A DNA stretch of 64,000 bases from Chryseobacterium sp. (GTDB lineage: Bacteria; Bacteroidota; Bacteroidia; Flavobacteriales; Weeksellaceae), in assembly GCA_031277615.1 (NCBI GenBank), contig JAITMC010000020.1:1-64000 (forward strand). Reading direction: 5' to 3'. The notes beneath the pieces were generated by a model, which was not told the origin of the DNA, searched no databases, and saw only the letters and a program-made list of their open reading frames with translations. Of this stretch, positions 1 to 7,374 are shown piece by piece (position 1 is the stretch's first letter; every line of letters starts with the position of its first letter). Both the position numbers and the translations under genes were made by a program.

Positions 1-1
1 A

Positions 2-67
2 TTATTGGAAACTCTTGCAGAGGAACAAAAAATCCTTACTTTTGGAAGTAAGGAAAATATTGGATAA
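2..67 (+). CDS. Possible C-terminal end of a gene entering the window
   Basis: An open frame runs from the window edge to a TAA and encodes 21 residues (starting LLETLAEEQ, ending KENIG). The composition looks coding, with charged and aliphatic residues and no internal stop. It is too short to assign a family, and chance cannot be excluded. Confidence 0.3.
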   Translation, partial: LLETLAEEQKILTFGSKENIG

Positions 68-88
68 CTGACAATTATTTTTAAACCC

Positions 89-118
89 TAACTGTCAGAT
101 TAAGTATTGACTAATTCA
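89..118. repeat. Solo arm of a short inverted-repeat element
   Basis: This stretch matches positions 49597-49626 at 27 of 30 bases, including an exact 19-mer beginning TTAAGTATTGAC. At the second locus the sequence is one arm of a perfect-looking inverted repeat. Here only one arm is seen. Both copies lie about 100 bases beyond the 3' end of an XRE-type regulator gene. Confidence 0.7.
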
Positions 119-218
119 AGATCAGAGGTCTTCTTTTTTGTATGGCAAATTTATTAATTTTTTATTTGCTTTTTATCATAGTATCTAACGGGTCTTTGAG
201 ATCTTCCAGGCTTGTAGA

Positions 219-680
219 TTACTCGTTTTCAACAAGGTGCCGGTAATCGTACTTGCTATAATCTGCTACTTTCTCCGATTCCTTTTTCAGTTCCAGCAAT
301 TCATTCTTGATTTGAATCCTAAACCAAAGTTCAGGTTCTGTATGGGTAAAATTACTGAGCTTTAATACAACCTGAGCATTCAGTTTTCTTTCTCCCGAAA
401 GATACTTATGCAAATTTGAATCCTGCATATCCAGATACCGGGCCAAATCTTTTTTAGTAATCTTCAATACTTTAAGATACATCTTTATAAAATCAAGGGC
501 TTTCAAGGATTTTTCAAGCTCGAAAGTATCAGATTCTATATAATCTTCAATCTGATATTGTATGGAAAGAAGCTTATTCCGAAGTATTCTCTCTTTATCC
601 TGTTTCAAAGACTCTGCTTTAATAAAATCTTTGATGCCGTTTTTTTGTATATCAAAATTTGATTGTTTTGTCTTCATCAT
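219..680 (-). CDS. XRE/HigA-like helix-turn-helix protein (probable antitoxin)
   Basis: This 153-residue protein has a helix-turn-helix at about residues 66-115 (LARYLDMQDSNLHKYLSGER), followed by a LWFRIQ segment like that in HigA-type antitoxins. The N-terminal 60 residues are charged and helical and could bind a partner. The ATG overlaps the stop of the upstream acetyltransferase-like gene by four bases (ATGA), which implies translational coupling. By analogy with type II toxin-antitoxin modules it probably binds the palindrome upstream of the operon and neutralises the partner; that role is inferred. A plain XRE regulator is the alternative. The stop at 219 is followed by no obvious terminator. 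Confidence 0.75.
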   Translation of the reverse strand: MMKTKQSNFDIQKNGIKDFIKAESLKQDKERILRNKLLSIQYQIEDYIESDTFELEKSLKALDFIKMYLKVLKITKKDLARYLDMQDSNLHKYLSGERKLNAQVVLKLSNFTHTEPELWFRIQIKNELLELKKESEKVADYSKYDYRHLVENE

Positions 681-1195
681 CTTACATTTAAATATTCATT
701 AATAAGCCATTCTCCGTTTTCAGGGGAGATAAACATAATGGTTGTATCATTAATTCTTACCGCTTTATACTTTTCAGAATACACAGCCATTAATTTGTCT
801 CTTTCCTCACCTGTCTCTTCCTTTACATCAAAAGTTAACCAACCGGTGTAATCTTTTTTACCATAAATAAAACTCAGCCTGCTCGCAAAAGCAATAAGAC
901 ATCCGGCAACCCTGTCAAGCTTTTTCCACTTCCCCTTATTATGAGGTGCCACTTCGATATAAGCCATATAAGGTTCAACTTTATCTCTCATTTCAAAAAT
1001 CAGACATCCTTCAATGATCTCTTCATGATCTAATGTCAATATATAAGTTTTGGTATTCTTATTTTGAGAATGCTTTTTAAAATTAAATCGCCAATGATCT
1101 GATATAGATGGTAAGTTAATGGATTTGTTTTTTGCTTCTGATATTTCACCATCTATCAATTCACCATCTTCAGTTCTTAAAATTTTTACTTTCAT
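677..1195 (-). CDS. GNAT-like protein, probable toxin partner of the XRE protein
   Basis: The start chosen is the ATG at 1195 (MKVKIL), giving 172 residues. An upstream in-frame ATG at 1306 would run through the operator and a terminator hairpin, so it is unlikely. The middle of the protein (YMAYIEVAPHN, then VAGCLIAFASRLS) resembles the acetyl-CoA-binding core of small GNAT proteins. The last third contains a conserved-looking LMAVYSEKYKAVRI segment. The gene overlaps a HigA-like gene by four bases and has a perfect palindrome in its promoter, the usual architecture of an autoregulated toxin-antitoxin operon with the toxin first. The GNAT assignment rests on motif resemblance only, and no enzymatic target can be read from the sequence. 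Confidence 0.65.
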   Translation of the reverse strand: MKVKILRTEDGELIDGEISEAKNKSINLPSISDHWRFNFKKHSQNKNTKTYILTLDHEEIIEGCLIFEMRDKVEPYMAYIEVAPHNKGKWKKLDRVAGCLIAFASRLSFIYGKKDYTGWLTFDVKEETGEERDKLMAVYSEKYKAVRINDTTIMFISPENGEWLINEYLNVR

Positions 1196-1221
1196 CAGAT
1201 GCGTTTTATCAAATATAGCAA

Positions 1222-1244
1222 AAATTATACAAATTGTATAATTT
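1222..1244. promoter_or_regulatory. Palindromic operator of the GNAT/XRE operon
   Basis: A perfect inverted repeat with 11-base arms (AAATTATACAA and its complement) sits around a single central base, 27 bases before the GNAT start. On the minus strand a TATATTTG (-7 type) lies between the palindrome and the ATG, so the palindrome covers the upstream promoter region. It is best explained as the binding site of the HTH protein encoded by the same operon. Confidence 0.7.
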
Positions 1245-1254
1245 AAATATAAAA

Positions 1255-1294
1255 AATTCCGGGGCGGGAAGCTTCGCTTCCCCGCCCCGGAATT
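1255..1294 (-). terminator. GC-rich terminator of the sigma-factor operon
   Basis: The arms AATTCCGGGGCGGGAAGC and its near-complement (one extra base) form an 18-bp stem with a three-base loop. On the minus strand a run of six T follows. The stem is far more GC-rich than its surroundings. It lies 30 bases downstream of the last gene of the operon. Confidence 0.85.
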
Positions 1295-1323
1295 AAACAA
1301 TTTCAATTTAGTATTTCACTTTT

Positions 1324-1581
1324 TTATGCTTCGCAGTGATGGTCTTTTCTGCAGCATTTGGATGCAAATTCTTTTTTGAATTTCCCTTTCAGTTCCTGAT
1401 ATTGCTCATCATTCATTTCTCTGATCTTATCTGCCAGTCCGAAAGGTGACTTTTCTTTGATTCCGTACTCGTCAAAAATACCTTTGATAAATCTTTTTCT
1501 TTGTACTGCTTTTTTAGCGATTAAGGCTACGCCCACAACAGCTAATGCTCCAAGAGCTCCTTTTAATGCTGAATTTTTCAT
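1324..1581 (-). CDS. Small protein with N-terminal hydrophobic helix and Cys/His tail
   Basis: The 85-residue product has a hydrophobic Gly/Ala/Val segment at residues 7-23. A basic helical region follows (IREMNDEQYQELKGKFKKEF), and the C-terminus is CCRKDHHCEA. The EQY/ELKGKF wording resembles segments of small Spy/CpxP-like proteins, but I do not recognise a family. The tail could bind a metal. It is the last gene of an apparent operon with an ECF sigma factor and a membrane protein, which suggests a role in the same envelope response. Confidence 0.7.
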   Translation of the reverse strand: MKNSALKGALGALAVVGVALIAKKAVQRKRFIKGIFDEYGIKEKSPFGLADKIREMNDEQYQELKGKFKKEFASKCCRKDHHCEA

Positions 1582-1672
1582 TTTTTTTAAATTTTAAATT
1601 TTACTACTTCTTGTTTTTTATATAGACGAATGAATTTTAATTTTACCTTACTACTTCTTTAAAGTTTTTCAA

Positions 1673-2005
1673 TTATTCGTTGTTTCTGTTGAAGAATCCG
1701 CCTGAACATCTGTTTCTCCATACTTCTTTAAATTTTTCTCTTTCTTCAGGGGAAAGACCTTCCATTTTTTCCCGCATTTTTCTTTCCTTAAAGTCCCGCA
1801 TTCCTTTTCCGAAATGAAATCCTCCGAAAAGAATCTTACTTAATATCAGAATTCCCATTGCCTGCCAGAATGTAATGGCTTTCACGCCCAGAATTTCAGG
1901 AAGCAGACAGTTCCAAAGCTGCATCACGATCCAGGTAACAGCTAAAAGGATCAATGGCGGGCATAACAATAAAAAAATCCAGCCTTTTTTGTGTTTATGA
2001 TTCAT
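1673..2005 (-). CDS. Small two-TM membrane protein of the sigma operon
   Basis: The 110 residues carry two hydrophobic segments (about 10-30 and 42-60). A charged C-terminal part, MEGLSPEEREKFKEVWRNRC, resembles the SPEEREKF helix common in periplasmic metal/stress-sensing proteins. The gene starts 14 bases downstream of the sigma-factor stop, so the two are cotranscribed. It may act as an anti-sigma-like membrane partner; this is inferred from position, because no anti-sigma domain is recognisable. Confidence 0.7.
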   Translation of the reverse strand: MNHKHKKGWIFLLLCPPLILLAVTWIVMQLWNCLLPEILGVKAITFWQAMGILILSKILFGGFHFGKGMRDFKERKMREKMEGLSPEEREKFKEVWRNRCSGGFFNRNNE

Positions 2006-2018
2006 AATTTCTTTTTTA

Positions 2019-2597
2019 CTAACTTTTTAAATCTTCGTATAATTTTCTCAACCTGTTTCTTAAGTGCTTTACAGCATAATTTTTACGGCTGATAATGGTT
2101 TTGATGTTTTCACCCTGTTCATCGGCGATCTGCTGGAGGGTTTTGTCGTTCAGCTCATTTTCTACGTAGACCAGTCTTTGTTTTTCAGGGAGTTCGTCAA
2201 GGGCCTCAAACAGTTTTTTCCAGATTTCATCCTGAAACATTTTGATCTCGGGACCGGCACTGTCATCCATCAGCAGAATATCTTTAATAGAAAACTCTCC
2301 GTCGTCATCTTCATAAACGAAGTCTTCCAGGTTTTCTGTTTTCTTTTTCCGGTAACGGTCTGTGATTTTATTCGCCGTCACTCTGTACAGCCAGCCTCCG
2401 ACATTCACAATCTCCGAAAGATTGGTCAGACTGCTGAACTGATACCACACTTCCTGCAGAATATCTTCCGCATCTTCCGTGTTTTTCACTTTAGGACGAA
2501 TATAAGACATCAGTTTTCCTCCGTACTTTGAAACGGTCTGTGAAATGATACTTTCTTTATCCTTCTGTGGCATTGTTATTTCTTCGACAACCTCCAT
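2019..2597 (-). CDS. ECF-type RNA polymerase sigma factor
   Basis: This 192-residue protein has the two conserved sigma-70 family regions of ECF factors. Region 2 is at about residues 28-95 (TEDAEDILQEVWYQ, then VGGWLYRVTANKITDRYRKK). Region 4 is at about 135-185 (LPEKQRLVYVENELNDKTLQ, then IADEQGENIKTIISRKNYAV). The ATG at 2573 (MPQKDKES) is a reasonable alternative start. It heads a three-gene unit with two small membrane-type proteins and ends in the strong hairpin at 1255-1294. No classical anti-sigma gene is adjacent, so one of the small proteins may do that job (inference). Confidence 0.9.
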   Translation of the reverse strand: MEVVEEITMPQKDKESIISQTVSKYGGKLMSYIRPKVKNTEDAEDILQEVWYQFSSLTNLSEIVNVGGWLYRVTANKITDRYRKKKTENLEDFVYEDDDGEFSIKDILLMDDSAGPEIKMFQDEIWKKLFEALDELPEKQRLVYVENELNDKTLQQIADEQGENIKTIISRKNYAVKHLRNRLRKLYEDLKS

Positions 2598-2715
2598 ACT
2601 GATATGACGGACTGCCCTTTTGTTTTACTTTAATAAATTTAAAAAAAAATTACTTTTTCTAATCCTATTATTAAAAATATCCGGATTGATCAAGATTCTT
2701 ACAGGCTCAAAAAAA

Positions 2716-2746
2716 GAAAACGGAAAGCATTACACCCTCCGTTTTC
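2716..2746 (-). terminator. Terminator of the S9 peptidase gene
   Basis: The arms GAAAACGGA and TCCGTTTTC form a 9-bp stem about 20-50 bases beyond the peptidase stop. On the minus strand seven T follow the stem. Confidence 0.8.
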
Positions 2747-2766
2747 AACATTATAAAAATTTCTGC

Positions 2767-4773
2767 TTATTTTTTATTGAAGTTTTCGGCAAAGAAGCCC
2801 AGCATATATTTATACAGTTCAATTCTGTTCGGTTCTTTTCCGAATCCGTGTCCCTCATCATATTTTACCATATACGGAACCTCGTAGCCTTTGGCCCGCA
2901 TTCCTTTTACGATCTGGTCAGATTCATTGATGTTTACTCTTGGATCATTAGCTCCCTGGACCACAAAGAGAGGTTTCTTGATCTTATCGATCTGGAATAC
3001 CGGAGATACTTCCTTAGCAATTTTAGCTTCTTCAGGATTATCCAGGTCATACCAGATCTGCTTTACCATTTCTTTGTAAGGCTTCCAGTATTCCGGGAAA
3101 GAATCAAAGAAGGTAAAAATATTGGAAACGCCCACATAATCTACCCCACAGGCGTAAAGATCCGGGGTTTTGATCAGTCCCATCAACGTTGCATAACCGC
3201 CGTGGCTTCCTCCGTAGATGGCAATTTTATTCTGGTCTGCCCAGCCCTGGGCAATAGCATATTTCACTCCGTCTTCCACATCATCCATAGCTTTTCTTCC
3301 GATCTGTTTATACCCCGCTTTCTGGAATTCTTTTCCATACCCGCCGGAAATTCTGAAATTCACCTGAAGAGTAGCATATCCCCTGCTGGCAAAAAGCTGT
3401 GTTTCAGGATTGAATCCCCATTCATCCCGGATTCCCTGAGGTCCGCCATGAGGGTTAACGATCATAGGAACTTTTTTTCCTTCAAGAGCAGCTTTCGGAA
3501 GGGTGATATATCCACGGATGGTAAGTCCGTCCCTGCTTTTGAACTCAATGGGTCTCATTTCTGCCATATCAGCCTCTTTCAGCATGGGCATCAGATCGTA
3601 TAACAATTTTGTTTTTTTCGTCTTTGTATCGTATTCGTAATACGTTCCATAGAGTTTATCACTGCTTACGATCACTAAAAGCTTATCATCATTGTCATCG
3701 GAAGAAACAATCCCGAATTCTTTATCCCCGAATTCTTTTTTCAGCTGATCATCGATTTCCTTATAAAATTTACTTACAGGAACCGTTTCACCTTTCACAC
3801 CGCTGTAGCTGATATAATCCAGCTCATAATTTCTGTTTTTTCCGGCTACACTGATAGAGCCTACATCATATACAGGGTTGGAATATACTTCTTTGATCAC
3901 TGCATTTTTCTTGAGATCATATAGTACAATTCTTCCTTTATCACTGTCTAAATTCGTGTAAACGTAGGCTTCATCTTTATTTTTAGAGTTGTCATTGAAA
4001 CGGAGCACATTGAAATTGTCTTTCCAGTCTGTAGATTTGATAAGGTTAAATTTCCCGGTCTGAAGATCTTTGTAGTAAGTTTTTGTGGTCAATCCTCCTT
4101 CAAGAACCGAATATCCGCGCAGGTTTCCGTCTTTATCAAAAAGATAGTCGTCAATCGGGTTGTTTACATCTTTATTTTCGTAAAGCTGCGTCATTTCACC
4201 GGTATTAAAGTTAATTCTGTAGGGTTCAAAAATCTGCTTATTGTTTTTATTCATCGATACCACCACATAATCGGTATCTTTTATCAATCTTACCGAATTT
4301 AAGGTAATGCCTTCAAAAGGAGTAAGATCTTTAAGATTTTTTCCGTCAATATCTGCTGCGTAAAGATGGATATTCTCGTTTCCTCCTTTATCCTGCGTAT
4401 AGAAAAGTCTTTTTTTATCCAGCCAGCCGTAGCTTTTGATCAGGTCATCTCTTTCTACAATAGCTTTGGTAATCTTTCCTGTTTTCAGGTCTTTAACATA
4501 CACATGATTTTTGCTGTCCTTATCCTTTTCTTTATAGGAAAGATACTGTCCGTCGGGAGACAGCTTGAACTGTGAAGCTTTCGGCCTTGCGAAATAATCT
4601 TCTACTTTGTATTTGAAATTTCCTTTATCATAGGAAACCAGCTTCTCAAGACTGGCTTTGGAAGACGGAAGCGTAGGATCGCCCGGCAGCTTGGCCGTTG
4701 AAGTTTGTGCATTGATCATAATAGCCGATAGTACGATTTGTGCCGCACCGAAAATTTTAGCGTTGAAATTCAT
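2767..4773 (-). CDS. Secreted S9 family (prolyl oligopeptidase-type) serine peptidase
   Basis: The 668-residue protein starts with a signal peptide (cleavage likely after MINAQ, about residue 23). A seven-bladed-propeller-like region spans about residues 50-400. The C-terminal alpha/beta-hydrolase domain has the nucleophile motif GGSHGG (Ser523), an Asp in GANDPRV and a His in DEGHGF, the complete catalytic triad order of S9 peptidases. HGGPQG at about residue 443 forms the oxyanion region. It resembles dipeptidyl/acylaminoacyl peptidases that trim peptides in the periplasm. It is monocistronic, with its own terminator. Confidence 0.9.
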   Translation of the reverse strand: MNFNAKIFGAAQIVLSAIMINAQTSTAKLPGDPTLPSSKASLEKLVSYDKGNFKYKVEDYFARPKASQFKLSPDGQYLSYKEKDKDSKNHVYVKDLKTGKITKAIVERDDLIKSYGWLDKKRLFYTQDKGGNENIHLYAADIDGKNLKDLTPFEGITLNSVRLIKDTDYVVVSMNKNNKQIFEPYRINFNTGEMTQLYENKDVNNPIDDYLFDKDGNLRGYSVLEGGLTTKTYYKDLQTGKFNLIKSTDWKDNFNVLRFNDNSKNKDEAYVYTNLDSDKGRIVLYDLKKNAVIKEVYSNPVYDVGSISVAGKNRNYELDYISYSGVKGETVPVSKFYKEIDDQLKKEFGDKEFGIVSSDDNDDKLLVIVSSDKLYGTYYEYDTKTKKTKLLYDLMPMLKEADMAEMRPIEFKSRDGLTIRGYITLPKAALEGKKVPMIVNPHGGPQGIRDEWGFNPETQLFASRGYATLQVNFRISGGYGKEFQKAGYKQIGRKAMDDVEDGVKYAIAQGWADQNKIAIYGGSHGGYATLMGLIKTPDLYACGVDYVGVSNIFTFFDSFPEYWKPYKEMVKQIWYDLDNPEEAKIAKEVSPVFQIDKIKKPLFVVQGANDPRVNINESDQIVKGMRAKGYEVPYMVKYDEGHGFGKEPNRIELYKYMLGFFAENFNKK

Positions 4774-5123
4774 GAATTCATGTTTTAAAGTTAAACAATA
4801 ATCGGTATTTACACTTTTACCTTATAAAAGAATAAACGGTTCTTATTAATTAGACTCCTCACACCGTCAAAATGTTACATCATTTATCCCATATTTATGA
4901 AAAAAAAATAATGGAAATCTGTTAGATGAGATGATGGATGATGGATGCCGGAAGTTTTTCACAGCCATAAAACGTAAGAGTTTATGGTTTCAAGCTATTT
5001 TATTACGGAGTCGTAAATTTCTTTAAGATAACCAGAAGCACATCCAACTCCCACTTCTTCCAGCTTCCGGCAGTATAAGAATACAAGATAAACCATTAAT
5101 ACCGTTGGAATGATGATCATTTA
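4774..5123. other. Intergenic region with short inverted repeats
   Basis: No gene is seen. The region holds a GATGGATG-rich stretch ending in GCCGGAAG (4926-4956) and its complement CTTCCGGC at about 5066-5073, plus a small TTACGGAGTCGTAA hairpin. The purine-rich part belongs to a dispersed family seen near 32440, 46508 and 50490. Confidence 0.5.
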
Positions 5124-5582
5124 TTAAGAAAGATAAATCCCGAAATACCATGTCCAGACAATCAGAATGATCTGCATCGGAATCCTTTGAGTGTAAAGGT
5201 ATTTCATTCCCGGACCTGTATGATCCGCCTTAAAAATATTAATGCGTTTTCTGGACGACTGGATGTTCGCCATAAAAACCAGAATATAAAAGCAGATAAG
5301 AAGCACTGCCGTGAACTCACGCATCGCAGGAATCATCAGCCCGATTCCGGCTGCGATTTCAAGAATACCCGTAAAGTAGACCCAGAATAATTTAAATGGA
5401 ATAAAATCCGGAATCATCATGGCCATGCCCTTCTGGAATTTAAAGTGCGAAAACCCCGTAAAAATAATGAATACGGCCATTCCGAGGTTTCCTGAAAATA
5501 CCGGGTTCATTTGCCCCTGAAATACCCATGTTATGAGAAGAGTCACTATAAAAGTTCCGAAAAGAATGACTAATAGTTTCAT
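5124..5582 (-). CDS. DoxX-like integral membrane protein
   Basis: This 152-residue protein has four predicted transmembrane helices (about 4-22, 32-48, 62-82 and 88-105, with a last hydrophobic stretch at 132-150). It has the DoxX-type arrangement in which GISP-like conserved Gly and Phe residues fall in helices two and three (FTGFSHF, YFTGILEIAAGIGLMIP). DoxX-family proteins are small inner-membrane proteins, some linked to redox stress. The exact role here is unknown. It stands alone, with repeats on both sides. Confidence 0.8.
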   Translation of the reverse strand: MKLLVILFGTFIVTLLITWVFQGQMNPVFSGNLGMAVFIIFTGFSHFKFQKGMAMMIPDFIPFKLFWVYFTGILEIAAGIGLMIPAMREFTAVLLICFYILVFMANIQSSRKRINIFKADHTGPGMKYLYTQRIPMQIILIVWTWYFGIYLS

Positions 5583-5679
5583 ACCGTTTCTTTTATCTAT
5601 CCGGAAGTGAAGATACCGCTAAAATTTAATTTTTTATTCTTCTTTTACGGATAAAGTAATGCCTGACATTAATTTTTTT

Positions 5680-6333
5680 TTAGAGCCTATTTAAGTTTCT
5701 AAATTTAATTTTTTGTAGAACATTCAAATTTTTATCTCAATCATATTCTTCAGGAATAAAGATAATGTACTGATGATGTTTTTTAACACGCAAAGGATTT
5801 AGCTTCATGATGCCTATTTTCAGGAAGCAAAGGCGAATCAACTTCGTTGATTCGTCGAAGCGTGTGGATAAGCATAAAGCTTCATCAGCATCATCTGTAA
5901 AATATGCGAGAGAAAATATACACAAACATCAATAAAATTCGATCTCTGGGAAACAATAATAACAGCAGCAGCTTTATAAACCGGATATTCTTTTATTCAC
6001 GCAGTGTCCGCAAAGAGTTTATTTTTTGAACATCATTTTTCCGGCCGCAAAGGCACTCTGTTCAGCAAAGGCTGAATGTTATCTCATTCAGCGATCATTA
6101 ATAGCGATCTTCGCTGAGTGAAACGCCTTTGTGAACAAAAATATCCCAATATAAATTAATAGCGTCCATAGCGTTAAAACCTTAGTACAAAACAACACCA
6201 AAAAATCTGTGTCATCCGGTATCTGTGGGATTTTTTTTAATCCCAGATTCAAGGTTCGACAAATCTAAAAGAAACCCAAGGACTGACAATCATATATACA
6301 TTTTCTTTAAATAAAATTTAAACAAGCTCTTAA
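5680..6333. repeat. MITE-like dispersed repeat (family A), interrupted copy
   Basis: The ends are inverted repeats of each other (TTAGAGCCTATTTAAGTTT at the left; the right end, reversed, reads TTAAGAGCTTGTTTAAATTT). The left 270 bases and right 130 bases match, in inverse orientation, the 366-bp element at 28889-29254. About 250 extra bases (roughly 5955-6203) interrupt this copy. It contains the conserved hairpin GAATCAACTTCGTTGATTC at 5836-5854. It fills the 816-bp gap and encodes no credible protein. Confidence 0.75.
6005..6184. repeat. Dispersed repeat family B, nested in family A
   Basis: Reverse-complemented, it begins AAGGTTTTAACGCTATGG and contains GGCGTTTCACTCAGC. Both also occur, in the same order, at 16463-16650. 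It forms the insertion within the family A copy. Confidence 0.65.
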
Positions 6334-6344
6334 CAGATATAAAA

Positions 6345-6372
6345 AACCTCACAGATTCAGAAACCTGCAAGG
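6345..6372 (-). terminator. Probable terminator of the SRPBCC gene
   Basis: On the minus strand CCTTGCAG pairs with CTGTGAGG with two internal mismatches, followed by six T. It lies directly downstream of the stop at 6399 and has the same style as hairpins at 56269 and 57669. Confidence 0.55.
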
Positions 6373-6398
6373 CTGATATTGATTTAAAATACTCTGTA

Positions 6399-6839
6399 TT
6401 ATTGTTCTGCAAGTCTTTTTACCACTTCCAGACCTTTTTTAAATCCTTCGTCCAGATGATCTTTCCAGTCTTTTTCGGTCTGTACTTCGGTATGTAATTT
6501 CGTTTTGCCATCAAAATCGATCAGGATATATTTTTCAAAAGATCCGCTCCACTCCATCACTTCTTTACTTTGGGTATCTTCATTTCCTTCTTTATCAACC
6601 ATTCCCAGGTGTTTGAAGATCACCTGATGGGGTTCGTCGATACTGTCGATGGTTGAAACCATTCCTTCTCCTTCCTGATTAGTAAAATAAGTTTTGCCAC
6701 CCACTTTCCAGTCTGAGGTTATTTTGGATCCCGGGCTGAAATACTGGGTCCATTCAGTGTAGGTTTCAGGTCCCCAGAGAATATCCCAGACTTTCTGTAA
6801 AGGGGCATTGATTACTGTTTCGTACGATAAAGTTTCCAT
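6399..6839 (-). CDS. SRPBCC (AHSA1-type) domain protein
   Basis: The 146 residues form a single START-like/AHSA1 domain: an N-terminal INAPLQKVWDILWGPE segment, the WKVGGKTYF strand, and a C-terminal helix ending GLEVVKRLAEQ. Such proteins bind hydrophobic ligands in a deep pocket, and no catalytic motif is visible. It is the last gene of a run of ligand-binding-type proteins on the minus strand. It sits 47 bases downstream of a second SRPBCC gene of similar length, which it may be related to by duplication. Confidence 0.85.
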   Translation of the reverse strand: METLSYETVINAPLQKVWDILWGPETYTEWTQYFSPGSKITSDWKVGGKTYFTNQEGEGMVSTIDSIDEPHQVIFKHLGMVDKEGNEDTQSKEVMEWSGSFEKYILIDFDGKTKLHTEVQTEKDWKDHLDEGFKKGLEVVKRLAEQ

Positions 6840-6886
6840 ATTTTAAATTTTTGTGATTTGAATAAGATGAAAATAAATGATTGATT

Positions 6887-7315
6887 TTAAAGCTGATTTT
6901 CCGAAAGATGTTTAACGATCTGTATTGCATCCGGAAATTTTTCTTCAAAAAAACTTTTAAATTCTTCGGGAGTCTGAATTTCGGTTTTCAGCTCGGTTCC
7001 ATCCTCCGTTTCTTCCAGCAGATAAGCTTCTGTAGCGTCTCCCCATTCCTGAGGAACTTCTATTCCGTTATAAATTTCACCGAGGTGCAGAAATTTCATT
7101 TCTTTATGAGGTATATTTTCTTCTACCCGGCTGTACATCCCATTATTATGAGGGTCAAAAAATTTAACAATGCTTCCTTTTTCCAGTGTTCCTTCATAAA
7201 AAGAGCCTTCTGTAAAAGCCGTTGTCCACTGTCGGTAGGTAATTTCACCCCAGAGCACGTTCCATACTTTTTCAGGCGGTGCTTCAATATGTATTTTAAA
7301 TGCTAATTTTTCCAT
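6887..7315 (-). CDS. SRPBCC (AHSA1-type) domain protein
   Basis: The 142-residue protein has the single-domain AHSA1 layout: IEAPPEKVWNVLWGEITYRQ at the N-terminus, a central beta sheet and a C-terminal helix (DAIQIVKHLSE). It shares its length and the VWNVLWG/VWDILWG signature with the next gene downstream, so the two look like tandem paralogs. The ligand is unknown. It is probably cotranscribed with the SDR gene upstream (59-bp gap). Confidence 0.85.
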   Translation of the reverse strand: MEKLAFKIHIEAPPEKVWNVLWGEITYRQWTTAFTEGSFYEGTLEKGSIVKFFDPHNNGMYSRVEENIPHKEMKFLHLGEIYNGIEVPQEWGDATEAYLLEETEDGTELKTEIQTPEEFKSFFEEKFPDAIQIVKHLSENQL

Positions 7316-7374
7316 AGATTTTTTTAAATTTTAAATATTTTCCCAAAGATGCCACAAAGGGGTTCTGCGGAATT

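Noticed and set aside
1196-1306. Upstream extension of the GNAT-like gene to 1306
   Set aside because: It would translate the operator palindrome and the terminator hairpin of the neighbouring operon. The residues are hydrophobic and unlike the rest.
2620-3603. Long plus-strand open frame opposite the S9 peptidase gene
   Set aside because: It lies antisense to a complete, well-supported peptidase. Its sequence is dominated by Phe, Ser, Ile and His as expected for a reverse-complement shadow.
5737-5925. Minus-strand 62-residue open frame within the family A repeat
   Set aside because: It falls inside a repeat shared in inverse orientation with 28889-29254, where the frame is not kept.
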